A stretch of 64,000 nucleotides of DNA, taken from assembly GCA_934632155.1 (NCBI GenBank), contig CAKTXZ010000004.1:62001-126000 (forward strand). Direction: 5' to 3'. The position numbers and the translations under genes were made by a program. This stretch comes from an uncultured Clostridia bacterium (GTDB lineage Bacteria > Bacillota > Clostridia > Christensenellales > Aristaeellaceae). Below are positions 57,298-64,000 of the stretch, piece by piece (position 1 is the first letter of the stretch; the number at the start of each line of letters is the position of its first letter). The notes under the pieces are model-generated. The model worked only from the letters and a program-made list of their open reading frames with translations, was not told where the DNA came from and searched no databases.

Positions 57298-58959
57298 TCA
57301 GGCCATTTTCAGCATCTCACGCGCATGCTTCCGCGCGCTTTCCGCATCGCCGCCCAGCATCCGCGCAATTTCGTTTACGCGCTCCTCGCCCGTAAGCAGC
57401 CGCAAAAGCGTATGCGTGCGTTCGCCGTCAAACGCCTTTTCGACAAGATAATGGCGGTCGGCCAGCGCGGCGATCTGCTGCAGATGCGTCACGCACAGCA
57501 CCTGACGTTCCGTGGCGATGGCGGCCATTTTTTCGCCCACCACCTGCGCGGCGCGCCCCGAAATCCCCGTATCGATCTCGTCAAAAATCATCGACGGCAC
57601 GCCGAAGCGCCGCGCCGCGACGGATTTGATCGCCAGCATCAGACGGGACAGCTCGCCGCCCGAGGCGATTCGCGACAACGGCTGCATTTCCTCGCCGCGG
57701 TTGGGCGCAATCAAAAACGCCGCCGCTTCCTGCCCGTTTGCGCCGGGCGCGCAGGCGGAAAGCCGCACCGCAAAACGCGTGCCCGCCATGTTCAAATCCC
57801 GCAGCTGCGTCTCCATATCGGCTTCAAACCTGCGGGCCAACGCGCGGCGCGCTTCGCTCAGCGCGTCCGCCTCCCGGCGATAATCCGCCGCGAGCCTTTG
57901 CTCCTTTTTCATTGCCTGCGCAATGCGGTCGTCCAGATTTTCAAAGCCCTCGAGCTCCCACTCCATATCACGCAGCCGCCGCGCCATTTCCCCGGTATCC
58001 GCGCCGCCGTATTTGCGGGAAAGGCGGCGAATCAAATCCAGCCGCTGCTGCACCGCCTCCATACGCTCCGGGTCGCTCTCCAGCCCGGTCAGAAGGTCGC
58101 GCAGCGTCAGGCCGATGTCCTCCGCCTCGTAAAACAGGCCGTCCAGCCGGGCGCGCAGCGCCGCGTATTGCGCGTCCAGCCGCTCGATAGGCGCCAGCGC
58201 GTTCACCGCGTCGCGCAGCGCCTCCGCCGCAGGCTGATCGCCGTCGTATACCGCTTCATACGCTTCGCGCAGCCCGGCCTCGATTTTTTCGGCATGGCGA
58301 AACCTGTCGCGCTCCCGCGTCAGGCTCTCCTCCTCGCCGGGGGCGAAGTTGGCTTCGCGAAGCTCCTGCGTGCGCAGCCGCAAAAGCTCCATCCTTTCTC
58401 CTGCCTCGGCGCTTTGCCGCTGAAGGCTGCTCAGCTCGTTTCCCGCGTCGTGCCATAGGCGATACGCCTCCTGCACGCTTCGGAGCAGCGCCTGATGCTT
58501 ATCGTCGCCCGTCGCGTCCAAAAAACCCAAATGCCGCTTTTCATCCATCAGCGTTTGATGCTCATGCTGGCCGTGAATATCCATGAGCAGCGCGGTCAGC
58601 TGCTGATACTGCGCAAGCGGCAGCAGCGTGCCGTTCACGCGGCAGCTCGAGCGCCCCTGTGCCGTAATCTCACGCGCCAGCACAACCTCGCCCGCGTTCT
58701 CCTCCACCTCCAGCGTGCGCAGCGTTTCCCGCGCAGCGGGACAATCGGAAAGGTCGAACGCGCCCTCCACCCGCGCGCGGTCGCACCCCGTGCGGATCAG
58801 CTCTTTTTGCGCGCGGCCGCCCAGCAGCAGCGCCACGGCGTCCACAATGATGGACTTGCCCGCGCCCGTTTCGCCCGTGAGCACGTGCAGCCCGCGGCCG
58901 AAGGTTATCTCCATGGCATCCATCAAGGCAATGTTATGAATGGACAGGGATAGCAGCAT
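57298..58959 (-). CDS. recN: DNA repair protein RecN
   Basis: An SMC-like ATPase acting early in double-strand break repair. 553 residues: N-terminal Walker A GETGAGKSI (about 30) with LLLGGRAQKELIR, and the Q-loop region DIHGQHEHQTLMD (about 130). Two coiled-coil stretches follow (about 155-220 and 300-370), then the C-terminal signature ASGGELSRLMLAIK (about 450) and Walker B MIFDEIDTGISG. The order nadK-argR-recN downstream is conserved in many Firmicutes. It lies 12 bp after argR. Confidence 0.96.
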   Translation of the reverse strand: MLLSLSIHNIALMDAMEITFGRGLHVLTGETGAGKSIIVDAVALLLGGRAQKELIRTGCDRARVEGAFDLSDCPAARETLRTLEVEENAGEVVLAREITAQGRSSCRVNGTLLPLAQYQQLTALLMDIHGQHEHQTLMDEKRHLGFLDATGDDKHQALLRSVQEAYRLWHDAGNELSSLQRQSAEAGERMELLRLRTQELREANFAPGEEESLTRERDRFRHAEKIEAGLREAYEAVYDGDQPAAEALRDAVNALAPIERLDAQYAALRARLDGLFYEAEDIGLTLRDLLTGLESDPERMEAVQQRLDLIRRLSRKYGGADTGEMARRLRDMEWELEGFENLDDRIAQAMKKEQRLAADYRREADALSEARRALARRFEADMETQLRDLNMAGTRFAVRLSACAPGANGQEAAAFLIAPNRGEEMQPLSRIASGGELSRLMLAIKSVAARRFGVPSMIFDEIDTGISGRAAQVVGEKMAAIATERQVLCVTHLQQIAALADRHYLVEKAFDGERTHTLLRLLTGEERVNEIARMLGGDAESARKHAREMLKMA

Positions 58960-58971
58960 GGTCTTCTCCCC

Positions 58972-59421
58972 TTACTTGAGCATTTCCTGAAATCTGTCCG
59001 CGATGAGTTGGGCGTCCTGCTCATGCTGCACAATGACAAAGATGGTGTTATCCCCCGCCATCGTGCCCAGAATCTCCGGCCAATGCATGGAATCGATCGC
59101 CTCGCAGGCGGCGTTCGCGCTGCCCGAAAGCGTTTTGATTACCACGATGTGCCCCGCGTGCGCGATGGAAAGCACCGATTCGACAAACATGCGCACAAAC
59201 CGGTCGGACAGCCCGCGATCAGCCTTCTCCGCCGTAGCGTATTTATAGCCGCCCGACGCTGAAAGCACCTTCAGCAGGCGCAGTTCCTTAATATCGCGCG
59301 ATACCGTCGCCTGCGTTACCACAATGCCGATCTCGCGCAGCTTCGCCGCAAGCTCCTCCTGCGTTTCAATGTCGTTCTTTTCAATGATGCTCAGTATCGC
59401 CGTCTGACGCGCGTTTTTCAT
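58972..59421 (-). CDS. argR: Arginine repressor ArgR/AhrC
   Basis: A hexameric regulator of arginine synthesis and catabolism. The 149-residue protein has the winged helix in the first 70 residues (ARQTAILSIIEKNDIETQEELA, VTQATVSRDIKELRL). The oligomerisation and arginine-binding domain contains HIVVIKTLSGSANAACEAIDS and GTMAGDNTIFVI (GDNT loop). Start at ATG 59421, with AGGAG nine bases upstream; a GTG immediately before it (59424) could also serve. It is 6 bp after nadK and 12 bp before recN. Confidence 0.95.
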   Translation of the reverse strand: MKNARQTAILSIIEKNDIETQEELAAKLREIGIVVTQATVSRDIKELRLLKVLSASGGYKYATAEKADRGLSDRFVRMFVESVLSIAHAGHIVVIKTLSGSANAACEAIDSMHWPEILGTMAGDNTIFVIVQHEQDAQLIADRFQEMLK

Positions 59422-59427
59422 CACGGA

Positions 59428-60273
59428 TCACTCCTGTTCTTCCTCTTCGCTCCACACCCGCTGCTTTTGGCGCAGCGTGGCAAAAAATGACCGGCGCGAG
59501 ACAATCAGACGCGCCTGAATATCCGAAAGGGCGGCTTGAACCGTTTCCGGCGCTTCGATGGGCAAGAGCGTCTGCCCGTCGACAGCCAATTGCAGCCTTC
59601 TTCGCGGGCTTCCCTCTACCGAAAACGCAACGCGCGCCGTGGGCGGCAGCATTACCGCCCTCGCCAGCGGCTCCCGCGCGCACAGCGGCACAATCGAAAG
59701 GCACTGAAGATCGGGGCGCACAATCGGCCCGCCCGCGGCCAGCGCATAAGCCGTCGCGCCCAGCGGCGTGCTCAGCAGCGCACCGTCGCCATGGAGCGTA
59801 TAGACCCGCTCCCCGTCGGCCTCGGCCTTTACCGCAATCACGCCGGGATGCTCGCCGCGGGTGATCGACACATCGTTGAGGGCGAGATAATCGCCCTTTG
59901 AGCACGCTACCCTGAGCATCGCATGGCATTCCAGCGGATAAACGTCCCGCATCAGCAGCGCCGCCGTTTCCTCCGGCTTATCCGCGTCGCCCTGCATCAG
60001 GAAGCCGACCGTTCCCGTGTGCACGCCCAGCATTGGCCAGCCTCGCCGCGCAGCCTCCGGCGCAAGGCGCAGCAGCGTTCCGTCGCCGCCAAAGGCAATA
60101 GCGGCGCTTATGTTCTCCCCGTCCGCGTCCTTTGCGCCCACGCCCTGCGCGCGCATCCATTCCGGCGCGCAAACCATCGCCCCCAGCGGAAGCAGCTTCG
60201 CCTGCAGCGCCCGCGCCGCCGTCATGCTCCCATGCTGGTAAGGATTCGCATAGAAATAAAATGCCTTGCGCAT
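59428..60273 (-). CDS. nadK: NAD kinase
   Basis: Phosphorylates NAD to NADP. The 281 residues hold the GGDG motif in FGGDGTLLRLAPEA (about 62) and GVHTGTVGFLMQ (about 83). The NE-type motif LNDVSITRG (about 137) and the C-terminal TPLGATAYALAAGGPI (about 172) complete the family pattern. GGGAGG before ATG 60273 decides the start. It opens the nadK-argR-recN run. Its promoter contains a palindrome over the -35 box. Confidence 0.95.
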   Translation of the reverse strand: MRKAFYFYANPYQHGSMTAARALQAKLLPLGAMVCAPEWMRAQGVGAKDADGENISAAIAFGGDGTLLRLAPEAARRGWPMLGVHTGTVGFLMQGDADKPEETAALLMRDVYPLECHAMLRVACSKGDYLALNDVSITRGEHPGVIAVKAEADGERVYTLHGDGALLSTPLGATAYALAAGGPIVRPDLQCLSIVPLCAREPLARAVMLPPTARVAFSVEGSPRRRLQLAVDGQTLLPIEAPETVQAALSDIQARLIVSRRSFFATLRQKQRVWSEEEEQE

Positions 60274-60295
60274 ATCGTTCCTCCCGCTGTGAAGT

Positions 60296-60325
60296 ATCAT
60301 ACCATAACTTGTTTGAATAAACAAG
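60296..60325 (-). promoter_or_regulatory. nadK promoter with overlapping palindrome
   Basis: Minus strand TTGTTT (60319-60324), 17 bp, TATGAT (60296-60301). The perfect inverted repeat CTTGTTT-gaat-AAACAAG (60308-60325) covers the -35 box and reaches into the spacer. The half-sites TTGTT and AACAA resemble Rex operators, but lie 2 bp closer than in the usual 18-bp site. Confidence 0.6.
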
Positions 60326-60363
60326 CTTTCTTATAACAATACATGAAAAAAACGTTCGACTGC

Positions 60364-60392
60364 TTGACAAAAGCCGCCGCCGCGCCTATCAT
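60364..60392 (+). promoter_or_regulatory. Promoter of the ECF S component-tsaC operon
   Basis: TTGACA (60364-60369), 17 bp, TATCAT (60387-60392). Confidence 0.75.
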
Positions 60393-60421
60393 GTTTCCGT
60401 TCGAAAGGAGGCTTTGTCGCC

Positions 60422-60913
60422 ATGAAAACTTCCCTCAAGCAAATGCTCTACATCGCCGTAACGGCGGCGCTGGTCGCCGTCGCCACCTTATTTTTGCATA
60501 TCCCGATTCCCATGCAGGCCGGCTTTTGCAATTTGGGCGACGGCGTCATTCTGGGCGCCGGCGCGCTGATCGGGCCCTATGCGGCGCTGGCAGGCGCCGT
60601 GGGCAGCGCGCTGAGCGATTTAATACTGGGCTTTGGCCTTTATGCGCCGGCCACTGCCGTCATTAAAGGGCTGATTGGCGCCGTCAGCGGAATCCTGTGC
60701 GCGCAGGCCGTCAAGCCCGCGCGCCGCGCGCTGTATATGGTTGCAGCCGAATGCTGGATGGTGGCCGGGTATTTTCTCTTTGAAACGCTGCTCTATGGCG
60801 CGTCCGTCGCCGTGACCAGCCTGCCCGGCAACGGCTTTCAGGCCGCCGCAAGCGTCGTGGTCGGTATGCTGCTGTGGCCGCTGCTGAACCGGGTCAAGAA
60901 GATCATCGCGTAA
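60422..60913 (+). CDS. ECF transporter S component, substrate unknown
   Basis: A 163-residue membrane protein with about five to six helices. It carries the S-component-like motif GFCNLGDGVILGAGALIGP near residue 36 and the short Lys/Arg-rich cytoplasmic end. S components bind vitamins or similar micronutrients and use a shared EcfAT module, which is not in this window. The substrate cannot be read from the sequence. AAAGGAGG lies upstream of ATG 60422. It is 18 bp before tsaC; no riboswitch is visible in the short leader. Confidence 0.83.
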   Translation: MKTSLKQMLYIAVTAALVAVATLFLHIPIPMQAGFCNLGDGVILGAGALIGPYAALAGAVGSALSDLILGFGLYAPATAVIKGLIGAVSGILCAQAVKPARRALYMVAAECWMVAGYFLFETLLYGASVAVTSLPGNGFQAAASVVVGMLLWPLLNRVKKIIA

Positions 60914-60931
60914 TCGGAGGCGAAGCGTTCG

Positions 60932-61948
60932 ATGGAAACCAAATGTCTTCCCGCCGATGCGGAGAGCATCGCGCTGGCGTCGCAGCTGCTCGCAGCCGGG
61001 CAGGTTGTCGCCTTCCCCACCGAAACGGTATACGGGCTGGGCGCGGACGCGCTGAACGAAAGCGCCGTGCGCGCCATCTTCACAGCCAAGGAGCGGCCGG
61101 CTGACAATCCGCTGATCGTGCACGTTGCGCAAAGAGAGCAGCTGAACGGCCTGTGCGTCGTTACGCCCATGGCCGCCGCGCTGATGGACGCTTTCTGGCC
61201 CGGCCCGCTGACGCTGCTGCTGCCAAAGACCAGCCGCGTGCCGGACGTTACCACCGCGAATCTTCCCTCCGTTGCGGTTCGCTGCCCCAGTCATCCCGTC
61301 GCGCATGAGCTGCTGCGCGTTTGCCGTCTGCCCATTGCCGCGCCCAGCGCCAACCGCTCCGGCCGCCCCAGCCCTACCGCCGCCACGCACGTAATGGAGG
61401 ATATGCAGGGCCGCATTCCGCTGATTCTGGACGGCGGCGCATGCGAGGTGGGTGTGGAATCCACTGTGCTGGACGCGACGGGCGACACGCCCTGCATCCT
61501 GCGTCCCGGCGCGGTTACGGACGCAATGATTCGCGCCGTCGTGGGCGCGTGCAGCGTGGCCGACAGCGTCATGCGCCCGCTGCGCGAGGGCGAGGCCGCG
61601 CCGTCGCCCGGCATGCGGCACAGGCATTACGCGCCGCGCGCCGCCATGACCGTCTTTGTCGGGCCGGACGATCGCGTCTGCGCCGAAATGCTTCGCCGCT
61701 ATGACGCGGCGAAAAACGCCTGCATTCTGTGCCATACGCACATGCTGCCCGTTTTGGGCGCGCGCCGTGCGTTGACGCTGGGCGACACGCCCGAGGAGGG
61801 CGCGCATCTATTGTTTGAACGCCTGCGCGAAATTGACGAAACGGACTGCGCCCTGATTCTGGCGCACGGGTGGCCGGAGGAGGGCGCGGCGCTGGCCGTC
61901 ATGAACCGCATGGCGCGCGCCGCGGCGTTCGACGTTATCCATCTGTAA
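60932..61948 (+). CDS. tsaC: L-threonylcarbamoyladenylate synthase (Sua5/TsaC)
   Basis: Makes the threonylcarbamoyl-AMP used for t6A37 of ANN-reading tRNAs. The 338-residue protein is the long Sua5 form. The YrdC domain (about 1-200) has FPTETVYGLGADAL and KERPADNPLIVHV, with SANRSGRPSPT and STVLD further on. A linker PGMRHRHYAPRA leads to the C-terminal Rossmann-like domain. GGAGG sits before ATG 60932. It is cotranscribed with the S component upstream and the FAD oxidoreductase 23 bp downstream. Confidence 0.94.
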   Translation: METKCLPADAESIALASQLLAAGQVVAFPTETVYGLGADALNESAVRAIFTAKERPADNPLIVHVAQREQLNGLCVVTPMAAALMDAFWPGPLTLLLPKTSRVPDVTTANLPSVAVRCPSHPVAHELLRVCRLPIAAPSANRSGRPSPTAATHVMEDMQGRIPLILDGGACEVGVESTVLDATGDTPCILRPGAVTDAMIRAVVGACSVADSVMRPLREGEAAPSPGMRHRHYAPRAAMTVFVGPDDRVCAEMLRRYDAAKNACILCHTHMLPVLGARRALTLGDTPEEGAHLLFERLREIDETDCALILAHGWPEEGAALAVMNRMARAAAFDVIHL

Positions 61949-61971
61949 CGCAAAGCAGAAAGGAAACCGTC

Positions 61972-63234
61972 ATGGAAACGATTCGCTGGACAGAAGAAAT
62001 CCCCGTTAAAGGCGCGTATGACGTGATCGTCGCGGGGGGCGGACTCTCGGGCGCAGCCGCGGCGCTATCGGCGGCAAGGCTCGGCAAAAAAACGCTGCTG
62101 CTGGAAAAGGCGACCGTGCTTGGCGGGCTGGCCACGATGGGGCTTATCAATTTCTGGGTGCCGCTGTGCAACGGGCGCGGCAAGCAGGTTATCCGCGGCA
62201 TGGCGGAGGAATTCCTGCGTCTCTCCATCCGCTACGGCTACGACACGCTGCCCGGGGAATGGCGAAACGGCGAACCGGCGCAGCCGACGCAGAAGCGCTA
62301 TGTGACCAATTTTTCCATCGGCATGTTCGCGCTGGCGCTGGTAAAGCTGCTGCACGACGCGGGCGTTGAGCTTCTCTACGACGCGCTGGTTTCCCAGCCT
62401 GTAATGGACGGCGCGCGCTGCGACGGCCTGATCGTCGACGGAAAATCCGGCCGATACTTCTACCGTGCCGGGATGGTAGTGGACGCGACGGGCGACTGCG
62501 ACGTGCTGCGCCGCGCGCAGGTTCCCACCGTGGAGGGCGGAAACTACTTTACCATGATTGCCGAGGGAATCGACCTGAAGCATTGCCAGACCGCCCTTGA
62601 AAAGGGCAACATTGGCTATGCCTACACGCGGCCGATGGGCGGCCCCTCCTCGCTTTACGGCACGGGTCACCCCAAGGATATGCCGCTGTTTATGGGCGCT
62701 TCGCTGGAAACGGTCAACGATTACCTTTTGAAAAACCAGCTGCTGCTGTTTGAAAACACCAAGGATCAAGATCGCCTGAGCCGCGACGTGCACTACCTGC
62801 CCGCCATGCCGCAGCTGCGCACCACCTGCCATATCGACGGCGACGCTACGCTTTCCATGGACGATCTGTATCGCCATCAGCCGACCTCCGTCGGCGCAAT
62901 CTGCGATTTTGATTACCGCGACAGGCTCTTTGAGGTACCCTTCGGCACGCTGGTGCGCCGCGGCTTTGATAACCTGATTACCTGCGGCCGCAGCGCCGCG
63001 GCAAAGGGCTGGGCATGGGACGTGCTGCGCGTCATTCCGCCCGCCGTGCTCACCGGGCAGGCCGCCGGCGTCGCCGCCGCGCAGGCGCTGGACGCAAACG
63101 TCCCGATTTGGGACACGCCGATTGCGCCGCTGCAAAAGACGCTGGCCGATACCGGCGTGCTGATTCATTTCGACGACGCATGGATTCCCGCGCATCGCGA
63201 GGACGCGCACGCCGTGACGGAGGGGCACCTGTAA
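61972..63234 (+). CDS. FAD-dependent oxidoreductase (FAD_oxidored family)
   Basis: 420 residues. The dinucleotide motif VIVAGGGLSGAAAALSAARLG (about 17) is followed by the acidic LLLEKA strand. VDATGDCDVLRRA (about 165) is the second FAD motif, and near the C-terminus GRSAAAKGWAWDVLRVIP (about 337) with TGQAAGVAAAQAL closes the FAD site. This fits the PF12831-type family found in many Clostridia, with unknown substrate. GAAAGGAAA lies upstream of ATG 61972. It ends directly before the dus start (0 bp gap). Confidence 0.87.
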   Translation: METIRWTEEIPVKGAYDVIVAGGGLSGAAAALSAARLGKKTLLLEKATVLGGLATMGLINFWVPLCNGRGKQVIRGMAEEFLRLSIRYGYDTLPGEWRNGEPAQPTQKRYVTNFSIGMFALALVKLLHDAGVELLYDALVSQPVMDGARCDGLIVDGKSGRYFYRAGMVVDATGDCDVLRRAQVPTVEGGNYFTMIAEGIDLKHCQTALEKGNIGYAYTRPMGGPSSLYGTGHPKDMPLFMGASLETVNDYLLKNQLLLFENTKDQDRLSRDVHYLPAMPQLRTTCHIDGDATLSMDDLYRHQPTSVGAICDFDYRDRLFEVPFGTLVRRGFDNLITCGRSAAAKGWAWDVLRVIPPAVLTGQAAGVAAAQALDANVPIWDTPIAPLQKTLADTGVLIHFDDAWIPAHREDAHAVTEGHL

Positions 63235-64000
63235 GTGACGCCCCTGTATTTCGCCCCGATGGAGGGGTTGACGGACGTAAACTACCGGCAGGCGCATTAC
63301 GCCTGCTTTTTAGGCGTGAGCAAATACTTTATGCCCTTTGTCAGCCCATCGGCCTCGCTGTCCTATACCGTTCGCGAGCGCATGGACATTTCGCCCCTGC
63401 AAAACGCCGCCATGCCCGTCGTGCCCCAGATTCTGTGCAAGGTTCCCGAATACTTCAACGCCATGAGCCAAGCCTTTCGCGACGCGGGCTATGGCGAGGT
63501 AAACCTGAATTTGGGCTGCCCCGTCGGCACGGTGACAGGCAAGGGCAAGGGCTCCGCCATGCTGCGGGATCTTAACGCGCTGCGCCGGTTTCTGGACGAT
63601 ATTTTCGCCGCGCCGCCGCTGCCCGTTTCCATTAAAACGCGGATCGGCTTTGACGATTATGCGCAGTGGCGCGAGCTGACGCTGCTTTTCAACGATTATC
63701 CGCTGACAGAGCTGATCGTCCATCCCAGAACCCGCGCCGAGGCCTATCGCGGCGCGCCGCATCGGGAGCTGCTGCCCGAGATGCTTTCGCTCACGCGGCA
63801 TCGCCTTGTTTATAACGGCGATCTGTTTTCCGTAGCGGAAGGCCGGGCGTTTCTTTCGCAGTATCCGGGCGTTTCCGCGCTGATGCTGGGGCGCGGGCTG
63901 GCGGCCAACCCCGCGTTAGCGCAGGAGCTTTCGGGCGGCGCGCATGTAACGCTGGACGCGCTGCGCGCTTTTCACGACCGGCTGTATACATCCTACCTGC
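63235..64000 (+). CDS. dus: tRNA-dihydrouridine synthase (3' end outside window)
   Basis: A flavoprotein that reduces uridines in the tRNA D loop. The visible 255 codons contain YFAPMEGLTDVNYR at the start, the catalytic NLGCPVGTVTGKGKG (Cys about 89), the SIKTRIGF strand (about 130), VHPRTRAEAYRG (about 162) and the FMN phosphate loop LMLGRGLAANP (about 221). The gene starts with GTG right after the oxidoreductase stop, with GGAGG ten bases upstream, and continues beyond base 64000. DusB-type is likely but not certain. Confidence 0.9.
   Translation, partial: MTPLYFAPMEGLTDVNYRQAHYACFLGVSKYFMPFVSPSASLSYTVRERMDISPLQNAAMPVVPQILCKVPEYFNAMSQAFRDAGYGEVNLNLGCPVGTVTGKGKGSAMLRDLNALRRFLDDIFAAPPLPVSIKTRIGFDDYAQWRELTLLFNDYPLTELIVHPRTRAEAYRGAPHRELLPEMLSLTRHRLVYNGDLFSVAEGRAFLSQYPGVSALMLGRGLAANPALAQELSGGAHVTLDALRAFHDRLYTSYL

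Overview
The window looks like a stretch of chromosome from a G+C-rich, anaerobic Gram-positive bacterium of the class Clostridia, perhaps an uncultured gut lineage such as Christensenellales (the order is a guess). The basis is a T-box leader on ileS, the darA-holB-ricT order known from Firmicutes, a clostridial sensory [FeFe]-hydrogenase cluster, Rex, formate-THF ligase, many secreted peptidoglycan enzymes, and GTG/TTG starts with strong GGAGG ribosome sites. I see no phage, transposase, CRISPR array or rRNA, and one tRNA gene. Most promoters found are near-consensus sigma-A sites with 16-18 bp spacing.

Layout. 1-9.3 kb (minus strand): an apparent long operon iscR-nifS-nifU-hflX, three tandem VanY-like peptidases, yprB, a TPR gene and a DacF-type carboxypeptidase that runs off the left edge. 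9.5-14 kb: GNAT and DUF1836 genes, then darA-holB-ricT, a decayed ABC-ATPase fragment and a small zinc-ribbon gene. 14.4-18 kb: ileS with its T-box leader. 18-24 kb: a DUF4342 gene and a two-component system, facing a MoxR-DUF58-DUF4129 operon. 24-32.3 kb: a chagasin-like inhibitor, an NlpC/P60-like lipoprotein, adenine deaminase, a DEAD-box helicase, a phosphoesterase, a cell-wall amidase and a DeoR regulator. 32.6-38.7 kb (minus): rex, a phosphotransferase-like gene, a [2Fe-2S] protein, a PAS-containing sensory hydrogenase, a SpoIIE-type phosphatase and a group B-like hydrogenase. 39-47 kb: L,D-transpeptidase, a proline-rich small protein, TraX, nitroreductase, tadA, tRNA-Val and two secreted proteins of unknown role. 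47-54 kb: a MacB-like ABC transporter and a heterodimeric ABC exporter. 54-64 kb: PHP phosphoesterase, fhs, recN-argR-nadK, and an ECF S component-tsaC-FAD oxidoreductase-dus run that leaves the right edge.

How genes fit together. Cell-wall remodelling recurs (DacF, three VanY proteins, amidase, L,D-transpeptidase, NlpC/P60, MoxR-DUF58 operon). Redox and Fe-S biology is the second theme (Isc operon, Rex, sensory hydrogenase with phosphatase, nitroreductase, NAD kinase behind a palindrome that resembles a Rex site but has different spacing). The most unusual points are a hairpin that encloses the dacF start codon, a JAMM-type motif fused to HflX, the redox-sensing phosphatase cluster beside an atypical kinase-like gene, and an ABC-ATPase remnant that has lost its Walker A lysine. 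Several intergenic stretches of 300-600 bp carry no convincing gene; they are listed.
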